Shown: one piece after another, positions 1-9,197 of the stretch
Position numbering within the stretch: the stretch's first letter is position 1
How the letters are laid out: every line of letters starts with the position of its first letter
Assembly (NCBI GenBank): GCA_943842425.1
Contig: CALTBR010000003.1
Coordinates: 868,001 to 932,000, forward strand
Length of the DNA: 64,000 nucleotides
Direction: 5' to 3'
Origin: UBA974 sp002292405
Lineage (GTDB): Bacteria; Bacteroidota; Bacteroidia; Flavobacteriales_D; Sanyastnellaceae
Translations under genes and position numbers: made by a program
Notes under the pieces: model-generated
Told to the model about the DNA's origin: nothing
What the model saw: only the letters and a program-made list of their open reading frames with translations
The model's database searches: none

Positions 1-836
1 GACACAGTATTCAATGGGTAGTACATATAAGGAGTGGTTAAGTCTAGGAGCAACACTAGGTGTAACGAAACTCCAATTTATTGAAGAGTCTCGTCACGAG
101 GAAATTCCATTAGAAGAAGAAATAGAATTGGTCTCTTGGACCTTTACCGAAAACTTAAATATTGAAGGGACAGGGTTTAATCTAAGGGTAGGAGCCATAG
201 CAAAGGTATCAGATTGGATGAGACTGGGCCTGTCACTTCATTCACCTACTAGATTACATTTAATTGACAGCTACAACACCTCTATAAGCAGTACCTGGAA
301 AAATGGTGAAAGCTATAGTCGAAACATCTCCCGAGGGTGGGTATGAGTATTTAATCATCACTCCAGGAAGGGCGATATTTAGTGCATCAATTTTGATGGG
401 TAAACTAGCCCTCCTTTCAGCAGATTATGAAACGGTAAACTACAAAGGCGGAAAACTTAAATCCACTGATGGTTGGTTATCATCCGACTATGAGTTTGAG
501 GCTGAGAACCAAGCTGTCATAGACTCATACGACAGAGGTCATGAAGCCCGCCTAGGGTTAGAAGTCCGAGTTGCAAAAAATTGGCGGGTTAGAATGGGGA
601 GCAGTTTTTCCACTTCTCCTTATTCTGTCCAATCAGGCGTGATTTCAGATCCCTCAAAATATAAAGCGAGTTTCGGAGGTGAATTTAGGAGTGAGCAATG
701 GTATGCCGGTTTTTCCTGGACTAGAACCTGGTACAGTGAAGACCTTTATCTGATGGACCCCGCTGTACAATTGTCTCCTATAGACATTGAGAGAACCCTG
801 GGGATGATTTCAGTCGGAGCTGGTTATAGGTTGTAG
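1..836 (+). pseudogene. FadL/OmpP1/TodX-family outer-membrane channel, 3' part, frameshifted
   Basis: The 3' part of an outer-membrane beta-barrel of the OmpP1/FadL/TodX hydrophobic-compound transporter family. The first reading frame is open from the window edge and its text (LGATLGV, GTGFNLRVGAI, RLGLSLHSPTRLHL) is the usual barrel core of this family. It runs into a stop at 346, while the rest of the barrel (ETSPEGGYEY, TPGRAIFSAS, ending in GYRL) continues in the next frame. Removing one base near position 320 joins the two parts as GESYS-ETSPEGGYEY, so a single base is extra (or two are missing) within about 316-321. There is no homopolymer there. Either the gene is a recent pseudogene or this is an assembly error. 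The 5' end and signal peptide lie outside the window. A start at 303 for a separate protein is unlikely, since it would begin mid-barrel. Confidence 0.75.
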
Positions 837-868
837 TATTGCTTCGTTTTCATAAAATAATAAACGCT

Positions 869-898
869 AAAAGGGCTCGCATGAAGCGAGCCCTTTTT
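869..898. terminator. bidirectional intrinsic terminator
   Basis: A perfect 8-bp stem GGGCTCGC/GCGAGCCC around an ATGAA-type loop, preceded by AAAA and followed by TTTTT. It lies between the convergent channel gene (ends 836) and the DUF164 gene (ends 941) and can stop transcription from both sides. Confidence 0.85.
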
Positions 899-940
899 AA
901 TTTGATTTATTACTTAGCGCAAATCTTCCGTACCGCTATA

Positions 941-1741
941 TCAATGCTTAAGCTTCTTAAGCTCTTTATCCATGATCGTGTCCATGCGTGCCTTCTCTTC
1001 CTCTGCAAGTTCTTTATCAACGAGGATACGTCCACTGTGCTCATCAACGATAATTTGCTTTCTTTGAGCAATATCAATCTGACGTTGTGGTGGGATTTTA
1101 ATAAAAGTACCTGCACTTGCCTGACGTTCAATTGGCACAACAGCAAGACCATTCTTCGCAGCGCTGCGAATTCGAGAGTATGTACGAAGTAAACGTTCGT
1201 CTATCGTTTTTGCCATCTTTTCGCTCTGCTTAAGAAGGACTTCTTCTTCAGCTTGAGTTTCAGCGATGATCTCATCCAACTCAGACTGTTTAGCTGTAAG
1301 ATCCGCAGTACGTTGGGTGTTTTTAGATCTTAAATTCTCAAGCCCTTCAGCTTTTTGAACTTGCTGAGCTTTGCACTCACGTATACGCTTTTCGCAAAGT
1401 TCAATCTCTAAGGTTTGGTATTCAACTTCTTTATTTAAAGACTCAAACTCACGGTTGTTACGTACGTTGTTCTTTTGATCCTCATACTTTTCAATAAGAG
1501 TTTGGCTTTCCTTGATTTGTATCTCATAAGCACTGACGCGCTGAGATACATTGTCGTTTTCCTCCTCCATCTTCTCAAGACGAGTTTTGAGGCCACCAAT
1601 TTCGTTTTCAAGATCTTCAACTTCAAGAGGAAGTTCACCACGTACCACACGGATACGGTCGATGCGGCTATCAATGAGCTGAAGATCGTATAAAGCGCGA
1701 AGTCTATCTTCGGCTGTGAGGGGCTTTTTAGTTTTTGCCAT
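941..1741 (-). CDS. DUF164/CdsZ-type coiled-coil protein with degenerate zinc ribbon
   Basis: A 266-residue protein of the family usually annotated as zinc-ribbon domain protein or DUF164. Residues about 20-180 are a long, highly charged coiled coil (NREFESLNKEVEY). The C-terminal part has the family signature KIPPQRQIDI followed by QIIVDEHSGRILVD. In typical members the ribbon carries CxxC before this signature and CExCGRIL after it. Here those positions read SAGT and DEHSGRIL, so all four zinc-ligand cysteines are gone while the surrounding fold signature is kept. The function is not established; chlamydial and proteobacterial relatives have been linked to scaffolding. The gene follows the Nif3-like gene on the same strand after 18 bp, so the two are probably one transcript, ending at the 869-898 terminator. 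Confidence 0.85.
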   Translation of the reverse strand: MAKTKKPLTAEDRLRALYDLQLIDSRIDRIRVVRGELPLEVEDLENEIGGLKTRLEKMEEENDNVSQRVSAYEIQIKESQTLIEKYEDQKNNVRNNREFESLNKEVEYQTLEIELCEKRIRECKAQQVQKAEGLENLRSKNTQRTADLTAKQSELDEIIAETQAEEEVLLKQSEKMAKTIDERLLRTYSRIRSAAKNGLAVVPIERQASAGTFIKIPPQRQIDIAQRKQIIVDEHSGRILVDKELAEEEKARMDTIMDKELKKLKH

Positions 1742-1759
1742 AGTACACTATGTTGTAAA

Positions 1760-2878
1760 TCAACGGATTTGAACAGGATTCGTATTAACCGAAGCCAAAC
1801 GAACCGCGAATTTAGTGAATTTATGCTTGATAACGTTTGCAATTAAGGCACTAGTTCGCCATTCACTTTCATAATGCCCCACATCGGCAATTAAAATCTT
1901 ACCATCTGCATCGAAATACTCGTGATATTTAAAATCAGAGGTGACAAAAACATCTGCGTTTTTAGACATTGCATCTCTTAGTAAAAATGAGCCTGAGCCA
2001 CCACAAACAGCTATTCTTGACACCATTTCTTTAGGGGCTTTAGTATGTTTAATATGAGAAGCACTTAGTGCTGTTTTTGCTCCATCCAAAAAATCCTCCC
2101 ACTTAACTGGATGCGCCAATTCTCCTATCATTCCAGCACCTATAGATTTATCTTTATTTGTCAATGGAGCAATAAAATAAGCTACCTCTTCATATGGGTG
2201 AACCGCTATAGCTGCAGAGACTACTGCTTTAGATAGCCAACTCTCAACCAATACCTCTATTTTTGTTTCAGATTCAATTTGACCCTCACCAAGTTTACCT
2301 ACAATTGGATTTGCTCCATCGTTAGGCGTAAATGTTCCCTCCCCTTGAATATTAAAACTGACCTTATTGTAATCACCGATGCTTCCTGCCCCGGCTTTAA
2401 ACATTGCATCCCTGACAACCTGAGCCTCATTGTGAGGACAATAAACAGTGACATGATGGAGAAGCTCAGCTTTAGGTCTGAGAATCTTCAAGGATTCGGG
2501 CGTACATCCTAAAGCTGTGGCAAGTTCTTGATTAACGCCTGTAACAATATTATCTAAGTTTGTATGAATCGCGTAAAGTGCAATTCCAGACTTAATCGCT
2601 CTTAAAACAGTTCGTTCAACATGATTTCTTCCAGTCAACCTCTTTAATCCAGAAAAAATAACTGGGTGATGACTAACGATCATTTCCGCCCCCTCCTGCT
2701 CTGCTTCAGCGATAACTTCCTCTGTACAATCAAGAGATACAAGTACTTTCGTAACTTTGGCGTTCGGGTCACCTACCAGTAATCCTGAGTTATCATATGA
2801 CTCTTGCAATACAGGCGGAGCCCAAACTTCTAACACTCGCGTAATGTCGCGTACCTTCAAGGCATTCTGAGATTCCAT
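1760..2878 (-). CDS. Nif3-like dinuclear metal centre protein (GTP cyclohydrolase I type 2 homologue)
   Basis: A 372-residue Nif3/YbgI/YqfO-family protein, of the long form in which a roughly 100-residue CutA-like insert separates the two Nif3 halves. Metal-binding signatures are visible: VSHHPVIFSG and HTNLDN in the N-terminal half, and DVGHYESE near the C terminus, with FVTSDFKYHEY just before it. The biochemical role is unknown despite wide conservation; the older GTP cyclohydrolase annotation is not well founded. Its ATG overlaps the ATG of the divergent lpxK by two bases (CATG at 2876-2879), so each promoter must lie inside the other gene, unless lpxK starts later. Likely co-transcribed with the DUF164 gene downstream. 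Confidence 0.93.
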   Translation of the reverse strand: MESQNALKVRDITRVLEVWAPPVLQESYDNSGLLVGDPNAKVTKVLVSLDCTEEVIAEAEQEGAEMIVSHHPVIFSGLKRLTGRNHVERTVLRAIKSGIALYAIHTNLDNIVTGVNQELATALGCTPESLKILRPKAELLHHVTVYCPHNEAQVVRDAMFKAGAGSIGDYNKVSFNIQGEGTFTPNDGANPIVGKLGEGQIESETKIEVLVESWLSKAVVSAAIAVHPYEEVAYFIAPLTNKDKSIGAGMIGELAHPVKWEDFLDGAKTALSASHIKHTKAPKEMVSRIAVCGGSGSFLLRDAMSKNADVFVTSDFKYHEYFDADGKILIADVGHYESEWRTSALIANVIKHKFTKFAVRLASVNTNPVQIR

Positions 2879-3902
2879 GACGACTAAGATACTTACTAAG
2901 ACCCTTATTAGGAGAGTGATTTTATCTCCTATTACAGCACTTCATGGATTGGTGTTGATTATTCGCCATGCTTTATTTGATATCGGCCTATTGAAATCTC
3001 AGTATGCAGATATTCCTACATTGGTTATTGGAAATATTCACGCGGGAGGAACAGGTAAAACTCCGCACGCATCATCCCTTTTATCCATCTTTGCTAAAAG
3101 ACTTGGTGGAGCTGAAAATGTTGCATTGTTAAGCAGAGGTTATGGTCGTAAATCACAAGGATTCAGATGGGTAAGTGAAAATGACGATTGGCAGGAGTTC
3201 GGAGATGAACCCTTTCTACTTAAACAACTACATCCAGAACATCCAATAGCTGTTTCAGAAAATAGGCTGAAAGGAGTGGAACGAATTAAAAAAGAAATGC
3301 CCAACGTAAAACTCGTTATTCTTGATGACGGATTACAACACCGAGCGTTAATACCTCATAAATCAATTGTACTTCTTGATTCAAATCGCCCTATAAAGAC
3401 AGAAGCATTGATTCCTGGGGGGAGTTTACGAGATTTGAAATATAGAATTAAAAAATTCGATGCAGTAGTTTATAGTAGATCAAGTGACAATATAAAATCC
3501 GGTACATCAATCTTCTCATCAGAGATGATTACAACAGGGTTAGATACCCAGTCCCAAATAAATTCTGGAAAATCGAGAGTGTTAGCAATTAGCGGAATTA
3601 CTGATAATGAACGATTTATGGAGAGTTTGGATTTAAAATGGGATGTTGTAAGGAGACATTCTTATTCCGATCACTATGAATTTAAACAAGAAGATATTGA
3701 AACTTGGGCGGACTATGTGAAGTCTGATGATTTAGATGGCATCGTGACCACCGCGAAAGACGCAGTTCGTCTAAAGCAATTCTCTGAAACATTAAAAGGG
3801 ACTAAAGTGATCATCATCCCTATTGAAGTAAAATGGCATAATGAAATTGCTTTGAATGCTTTGGTTGATGAGTGGGTTGAATCTACGATATTTGCAAAAT
3901 GA
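2877..3902 (+). CDS. lpxK: tetraacyldisaccharide 4'-kinase
   Basis: LpxK phosphorylates the 4' position of the lipid A disaccharide precursor at the inner-membrane surface. The 341-residue product has an N-terminal membrane-associated helix (ILSPITALHGLVLIIR), the P-loop GNIHAGGTGKTPH near residues 53-65, the family motif LSRGYGRK, and the DDGLQHR motif, all typical of the family. The start used is the ATG at 2877. Family members often begin close to the ILSP segment, so the GTG at 2916 is an alternative that would separate it from the divergent nif3-like start. The last four bases (ATGA) overlap the next gene, indicating translational coupling with the TlpA-like lipoprotein; lpxH follows, giving a small lipid A operon. 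Confidence 0.95.
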   Translation: MTTKILTKTLIRRVILSPITALHGLVLIIRHALFDIGLLKSQYADIPTLVIGNIHAGGTGKTPHASSLLSIFAKRLGGAENVALLSRGYGRKSQGFRWVSENDDWQEFGDEPFLLKQLHPEHPIAVSENRLKGVERIKKEMPNVKLVILDDGLQHRALIPHKSIVLLDSNRPIKTEALIPGGSLRDLKYRIKKFDAVVYSRSSDNIKSGTSIFSSEMITTGLDTQSQINSGKSRVLAISGITDNERFMESLDLKWDVVRRHSYSDHYEFKQEDIETWADYVKSDDLDGIVTTAKDAVRLKQFSETLKGTKVIIIPIEVKWHNEIALNALVDEWVESTIFAK

Positions 3903-5086
3903 ATTCTACTAAAGTAAAGATTTTTATAAGCGCAATATCATTCCTGACATTTTTGACAGGGTGTGCGCCAACAGAAGTTGAAAACGCAGGAATGATTTCT
4001 GGAACTTTTATAGGTATTGATGAAGAAACCCCTATCATGCTTAGAAGTTTTAAAAATGGTTCGTTAATTAAGGTTGCTCAATGCATGTCTGGTGTAGATG
4101 GATCGTTTTCTATCACTCCGGAAAAACCGCTTCGTCAAGGCTACCACCAAATAATAATAGATAAGCGTTGGCCAATTGTACTTATTACTGACTCAACAGA
4201 GGCTCCAATAGTTTCAGCTTCTGTTCCGGATGGTAAAGGTTACATTATAAATTCTACAATCACAGGTTCTGCTTCAAGTGAATTGTTAGCTACATACTAC
4301 GGCGCACTTATGCCCAAACAGGATTCTCTGCTGCTTCTTCAGAATTCTATTCGTACACTGAGTGGTGAAGATAAAACAGCTGCTACTGAAATTTTGAACA
4401 GATTAATTATAGAACTAGAAAATCTTAGTTTAGAATTTATTAAATCGAATGCTGAAAGCCCCGCGACGTTAGCAGCTCTAGAAAATCTATCTCCCGAAAA
4501 ACACGCTGTTGCTTATAAGTCAGTGCTTAAATCTCTTTCAAAAACATACGCTCATTCTCACTATTATACGATGTTGAAAACGAAATACGATCAGTCAATT
4601 TCGCAACGTACAATTCCTAACCAACCGCCCCCTAAGAAAAAAAAATCTGGTAAAAACAGCACTTACTCCGCTGGTGATGTAGCACCGGATATCATCATGA
4701 ACAATACAGCTGGAGAAACGATACGACTTAGTGATCTAAAAGGGAAAATTGTTCTGATTGATTTTTGGGCTTCTTGGTGTGGGCCATGTAGAAGGGAAAA
4801 TCCAAATCTAGTACGTGCTTACGAAAAGTACCATTCTAAAGGATTTGAGGTCTTCTCAGTATCACTCGATAGCAATAAGGACAAATGGATTAAAGCCATA
4901 GAAAAAGATGGATTGGCCTGGGAAAATCACGTATGTGACCTTCAGGGTTGGAGAAATGAGGCTTCACGTGCATACGGTATTTCAAGCATCCCTCATGCTA
5001 TACTTATTGGAAAAGATGGAGTTATTATACGCACACATATAAGAGGAGCTGCTTTAGAAACAGAGCTGGAGAAACTCTTTGATTAA
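3899..5086 (+). CDS. TlpA-like thioredoxin-fold lipoprotein with DUF4369-like N terminus
   Basis: A 395-residue exported lipoprotein: the N-terminal signal ends in the lipobox LTGC (Cys about residue 22). Residues about 30-120 resemble the DUF4369 beta-domain common in Bacteroidota TlpA-like proteins. A helical middle section follows, then a Lys-rich linker (PPKKKKSGKN), and residues about 255-395 form the thioredoxin domain with the active site FWASWCGPCRREN and the cis-Pro region SSIPHAI. Expected to act as a periplasmic thiol-disulfide reductase. It overlaps lpxK by ATGA and is followed by an lpxH-like gene after 10 bp, an unusual partner for lipid A enzymes. Its thioredoxin domain is strikingly similar to the protein at 54350-54967, sharing EIFSVSLDS-like and W-NEA-YG-SSIP segments, so the two are paralogues. 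Confidence 0.9.
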   Translation: MNSTKVKIFISAISFLTFLTGCAPTEVENAGMISGTFIGIDEETPIMLRSFKNGSLIKVAQCMSGVDGSFSITPEKPLRQGYHQIIIDKRWPIVLITDSTEAPIVSASVPDGKGYIINSTITGSASSELLATYYGALMPKQDSLLLLQNSIRTLSGEDKTAATEILNRLIIELENLSLEFIKSNAESPATLAALENLSPEKHAVAYKSVLKSLSKTYAHSHYYTMLKTKYDQSISQRTIPNQPPPKKKKSGKNSTYSAGDVAPDIIMNNTAGETIRLSDLKGKIVLIDFWASWCGPCRRENPNLVRAYEKYHSKGFEVFSVSLDSNKDKWIKAIEKDGLAWENHVCDLQGWRNEASRAYGISSIPHAILIGKDGVIIRTHIRGAALETELEKLFD

Positions 5087-5096
5087 GCCTTAAGTT

Positions 5097-5858
5097 TTGA
5101 GTCACAGAGTTTTTTTCGCATCTGATTTACACTTAGGAGTTCCAAACAACAATTCCAGCCTCAAACGTGAATTAAAATTTGTAGAATGGCTGAACAATGC
5201 AGTAGCTGAAGGTGCTACTGAAATTCATTTACTTGGTGACTTGTTCGAATTTTGGTTTGAATACAAGAATGTGGTGCCTAAAGGTGGAATTAGGCTACTG
5301 GGTACAATCGCAAAAATAACTGACAGCGGAATACCTGTTCATTATCATTTAGGTAATCATGATCTATGGGACTTCGGCTATCTTGAGTCAGAAATCGGTG
5401 TTACAGTGCACCATACTCCCGTAATATGTGAATGGGATGGGTTGAAATGTTTAGTAGGCCATGGAGATGGGATAGGGCCCGGTGATGACGGATATAAAAT
5501 CACTAAGAAGATTTATAAAAATAGTTTGGCTCAGTTTATATTCCGCTGGCTACATCCTGATATAGGTATAAAACTTGCTTACTTCCTTTCTAAAAACTCA
5601 AGAGCGGCAGGAGGTAAAAGTGGAGGGGCTTTTACATCTAATCAAGAAGAAAATTTATTCTTGTATTGTGTGGATTTCTTAAAAACTGATTACAGCATTG
5701 ACTGCTTCATTTTTGGACACAGACACATCCCACTTGACCTGGAATTACCCAACAATAGCCAGCGAACAACACCCTCGAGATATATAAATATTGGAGATTG
5801 GATAACTCATTATAGTTCTGCTAAACTCATTGAAGGAAAACTAACGTTAAGTAAATAA
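5097..5858 (+). CDS. lpxH: UDP-2,3-diacylglucosamine diphosphatase, LpxH-like
   Basis: A 253-residue calcineurin-like metallophosphoesterase of the LpxH type, which removes UMP from UDP-2,3-diacylglucosamine to give lipid X. The five metallophosphoesterase blocks are all present in order: DLHLG, GDLFEFWFE, GNHD, GHGDG and GHRHIP. The start is a TTG at 5097 that places the first strand (VFFASDLHLG) at the normal distance; no ATG is suitably placed. Its position directly after lpxK and a coupled lipoprotein supports the lipid A assignment over a generic phosphoesterase. A strong terminator follows. Confidence 0.88.
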   Translation: MSHRVFFASDLHLGVPNNNSSLKRELKFVEWLNNAVAEGATEIHLLGDLFEFWFEYKNVVPKGGIRLLGTIAKITDSGIPVHYHLGNHDLWDFGYLESEIGVTVHHTPVICEWDGLKCLVGHGDGIGPGDDGYKITKKIYKNSLAQFIFRWLHPDIGIKLAYFLSKNSRAAGGKSGGAFTSNQEENLFLYCVDFLKTDYSIDCFIFGHRHIPLDLELPNNSQRTTPSRYINIGDWITHYSSAKLIEGKLTLSK

Positions 5859-5887
5859 AAAAGGGAAGCAATTGCTTCCCTTTTTTA
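5857..5887. terminator. bidirectional intrinsic terminator
   Basis: AAAAAA, then GGGAAGCAATTGCTTCCC (a perfect palindrome that forms a tight hairpin), then TTTTTT. It terminates the lpxK-lpxH transcript and, on the other strand, the large T9SS cargo gene that ends at 5929. Confidence 0.88.
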
Positions 5888-5928
5888 TTTAACCTCTTTT
5901 GTAAAACAATTGGTCAATCATTATTTGA

Positions 5929-8900
5929 TTACCTTCTAACGATCAGCTTTGTTGCTAGTGACTTCGCATCACTCGCAACACGAACTACATAAGTTCCGTT
6001 ACTTAGATTGCTAACGTCAACTAAAACGCTCTCACTTGAGTTTATGTTTTCCAGTATCTTAGAAGAAAGCTTTCTTCCTTGAAGGTCGTAAACTTCAATT
6101 GAAGTATTACCTGCAAAATTTGAAGTGTTAATTTGTACTGATGAGCCTATTACAGGGTTAGGATAAATAAGAAGGGTCTCAGAAGAAGTAGTTACTGTTG
6201 AAACAACTTCTTCTGCTCCTAGGAAAGAATCAGATCGGAAAATACCTCTTCCATGTGACCCAGCATATATCGCTCCCGTGTTTGAGGGATTACTCCAATT
6301 GGTCTCTGATCTCCACTGCTGTTTTAAGTCAAAAACTGGCGCTGTTAATTCTTCAGATGTAAGTGCCATTCCTAAATTAGCAATCGTCCAATCAATTCCT
6401 GCGTTATCTGTTATATACGTACCATACTCTGTACCGATTATTATTGTCTCACCCGACTCGTCTTGGGAGTCAATCACAACATCATAAATAGGCATCTTAC
6501 TTAAACCTGGTACTGACCATATATTCGTAAATGTCGGAGACTCAGATAAAGCATTCCAAGACTCTCTCACTTTACCAGAAACTACGTTACCATATCCACC
6601 AACAGTAAACACAACGTGATTGGCATCGTTAGGATCTACACTGACTCCAGTTATTGCGCCTCCAGCTTGAGAGATAAGTGTCTCCATAACAACATGATCT
6701 TCAACATCATCTTGAGAGTATACATTTTTTAGACCTGAAAATCTAACAAGGGTAGCATTCCAACCACTAACAAACATCACATCACCTCCATGATCTTCAT
6801 CATTTACAACGTATTCAATTGATTTTGTTCCTCCTCCAACAGGAGCTGAACCTAAACGGATCCAGTCAGGAGTTGTATTAAAGTTTAATCCTTCTCTTGT
6901 CATCCAAACTCCTTGTGAACCAACAAAACCTATGCTCAACATCGTATTATAAGGATCTTTAACAAGTATTCTACCTGGCTCACCAAAGATAGTATCAGTT
7001 GCGTAGAAATACATCGAGTCACATACCTCCACAACGTCAAATTGGATATCACTACCGAAAATAGTATCCGCATCAAGCTCATATACTATCCATTCACCGA
7101 TTGGTTCTGCGTATACAGAGTCGTATAGAATAGTTATAGACTCAATGACTTGAATCGTATCTACCCCTAGAGTATCATCTGAACAAATAAATTGTTCTTG
7201 AGCAATTTGTGGAGCTAGCCAGAAGTAATCAGGATCTTCTGTTAAAATCTCATTTATTAGACGTTCAGGGCGAACCAGCGTATCATAGAATAACAGCTCC
7301 TCTCCATCAGCCAAAGTATATTCAAGAGGGAGATTCTGACTGTTAGTATATAGTACAAATGTGCTGTCAGTAACTGTTTCACCATAAGGATTTACAAGGA
7401 TGATGTTTTGCTGAGAATCTTCATCTTCAGTATCTTCATACAGACGAAGGCAGGTGTAAAACTGACCTAAATCTCCGTTATCATCAATCAATTCAGATAT
7501 ATCATTGTCCCAAAAATCACCTAGGTTAGAGCTCGCACCAGGTGAAACAGTTCCACGAGCTAAGCCTCCATTTTGAGATGCTGCAAACCAGGCATAAGTT
7601 TGTTCTGGAGATTCCGTCACTTGGCTAATCGCACAATCAAATCCATCTCCTCCATGTACTTCGATGGCATGCTCATCCGTTAAAAAGTAACCATCTCCCG
7701 GAATAAATAACGATCCATTATCTTGAGTCCCACCTAAAACAGCAGTTCCAGCACTGTGAGCCATGCCATAGAATTGGGTGACATTATAGTTGTTATTACA
7801 CTCCGTGTAACTTATACCTCCATCATCACTTCTGTATATCCCTCCGTCAGTAGCAACGAACATCGTCCCTTCCTCAGTGAAAATAATTTCATGTAAATCC
7901 GCGTGAACTCCATATGGAAATCCTGGCAAATCAAATGAAGCTGCAGCCGGCTCTGCTTGTTGATTGGGACCAGATCGCCAAAGAGAAATACCACCAACAT
8001 AAGCAAGATCAGGTTGTCCTTTTTTAATACCTAATGCCAAATCATACACACCCTGCGCTCGTGGAAGAGGTGTTGAAGTATCTACTCCTCCAGGCCAGCA
8101 GACTGTCCACGACCCCTCTTGACCAGCATTTTCAGAATGATATAAACCATAAAAAAGACCACCAGACGTTGAGTATAGTGCAAAAGCATGATTCGCATCA
8201 TCTTGTGAAATAGCAATTCTCGCACGTCCTATACCACCCTGAGGTAAACTCCCACTATTAGAACCACCTGCAGTAATAGATTCGAAGTTTGAAAATTGTT
8301 CGTTGGTTGAACGATATACCAATCCATTTGTAGCAGCCACAAGCATGTATGATCCATCAGGTGCAATTGTAATATCTGTAACCCCACCACCAGGGCCACC
8401 ACTTGCTGGGTTAATATCTATAACACCATTCTCAATTGTTCCAAATGATGAATTAGAACCATACCAAACTCTATTGTCATAGTTTGGATGCTTAACTAAA
8501 GCATCGTTAGAAGACCAGTTTCCATTATTAAACTCACCGGGATCAGTGCCATCAACAACACTGAATGTCTCTCCTCCGTCATTACTCCACCATATACCGC
8601 GGCCTCTGAATCCAGAATTACCTTCACCACCTGAATAATCAAAATTAGATCCGGTTCCTACATAAATATCACCGTTATCTGTCACAGCAATCGATGCGAT
8701 CATGATTAACGGCATACCAGTGATCTGATTCCAAGTGTTAGCACCATCATTCGATCTCCACAGTCCACCTGAAACAGCCCCTGCATATATGAGCTCTTCA
8801 TTAACAGCTACGATAGCTCTTGTACGACCTCCAACATTATCAGGCCCCATTTCTTGCCAAGAAATATCAGCATCTTTTGTATTAAACCGAGCTTGGAAAG

Positions 8901-9141
8901 CCGCATTTTTTAAGACATTCTCTCTTAATTCACTAAGACCTTGAGTGTTGATCTCACCTGTTTCTAAATCAGCTAAAAGCATTCGGGTGATTTCAGCAGC
9001 ACCATCTGCCTCTCTTTGAAGTGCATTCTCTACATTTCTCGGAGAGTATGTTACATCTGTTAATTCATTCTTATCTGAAGAAACATTCCAAATTAAAGCA
9101 ATTGCTGCAATTGCGACGAAGGGTAAGTACTTTGAAACCAT
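5929..9141 (-). CDS. T9SS type A sorting-domain protein with VPS10/BNR (Asp-box) repeats
   Basis: A 1070-residue secreted protein. Residues 1-20 (VSKYLPFVAIAAIALIW) look like a signal peptide. From about residue 90 the protein carries beta-propeller repeats of the VPS10/sialidase Asp-box kind: GGLWRSNDGANTW, WWSNDGGETF, GGIYRSDDGGISY. A middle section (about 560-760) is rich in acidic residues and lacks Asp boxes. The last 80 residues are a type A T9SS sorting domain: LIYPNPVIGSSV, VYDLQGRKL, LSNGTYVVRV and the basic end KLIVRR. It is expected to cross the outer membrane by the type IX system and be attached to or released from the surface. The enzymatic role is unknown; related propellers bind glycans or proteins. 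It appears monocistronic, with lipA upstream on the same strand after a 56-bp gap. Confidence 0.9.
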   Translation of the reverse strand: MVSKYLPFVAIAAIALIWNVSSDKNELTDVTYSPRNVENALQREADGAAEITRMLLADLETGEINTQGLSELRENVLKNAAFQARFNTKDADISWQEMGPDNVGGRTRAIVAVNEELIYAGAVSGGLWRSNDGANTWNQITGMPLIMIASIAVTDNGDIYVGTGSNFDYSGGEGNSGFRGRGIWWSNDGGETFSVVDGTDPGEFNNGNWSSNDALVKHPNYDNRVWYGSNSSFGTIENGVIDINPASGGPGGGVTDITIAPDGSYMLVAATNGLVYRSTNEQFSNFESITAGGSNSGSLPQGGIGRARIAISQDDANHAFALYSTSGGLFYGLYHSENAGQEGSWTVCWPGGVDTSTPLPRAQGVYDLALGIKKGQPDLAYVGGISLWRSGPNQQAEPAAASFDLPGFPYGVHADLHEIIFTEEGTMFVATDGGIYRSDDGGISYTECNNNYNVTQFYGMAHSAGTAVLGGTQDNGSLFIPGDGYFLTDEHAIEVHGGDGFDCAISQVTESPEQTYAWFAASQNGGLARGTVSPGASSNLGDFWDNDISELIDDNGDLGQFYTCLRLYEDTEDEDSQQNIILVNPYGETVTDSTFVLYTNSQNLPLEYTLADGEELLFYDTLVRPERLINEILTEDPDYFWLAPQIAQEQFICSDDTLGVDTIQVIESITILYDSVYAEPIGEWIVYELDADTIFGSDIQFDVVEVCDSMYFYATDTIFGEPGRILVKDPYNTMLSIGFVGSQGVWMTREGLNFNTTPDWIRLGSAPVGGGTKSIEYVVNDEDHGGDVMFVSGWNATLVRFSGLKNVYSQDDVEDHVVMETLISQAGGAITGVSVDPNDANHVVFTVGGYGNVVSGKVRESWNALSESPTFTNIWSVPGLSKMPIYDVVIDSQDESGETIIIGTEYGTYITDNAGIDWTIANLGMALTSEELTAPVFDLKQQWRSETNWSNPSNTGAIYAGSHGRGIFRSDSFLGAEEVVSTVTTSSETLLIYPNPVIGSSVQINTSNFAGNTSIEVYDLQGRKLSSKILENINSSESVLVDVSNLSNGTYVVRVASDAKSLATKLIVRR

Positions 9142-9197
9142 TATAATTGAATTTTTACTATTCTAATAAATGCAGGGGGAAGTTACAACATTACTGA

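Noticed and set aside
303..836. Separate 177-residue protein
   Set aside because: It begins in the middle of a FadL-type barrel and lacks a signal peptide; it is the continuation of the preceding frame.
839..1192. Plus-strand frame opposite the DUF164 gene
   Set aside because: It runs through the terminator hairpin and antisense to a recognisable coding sequence; composition is not protein-like.
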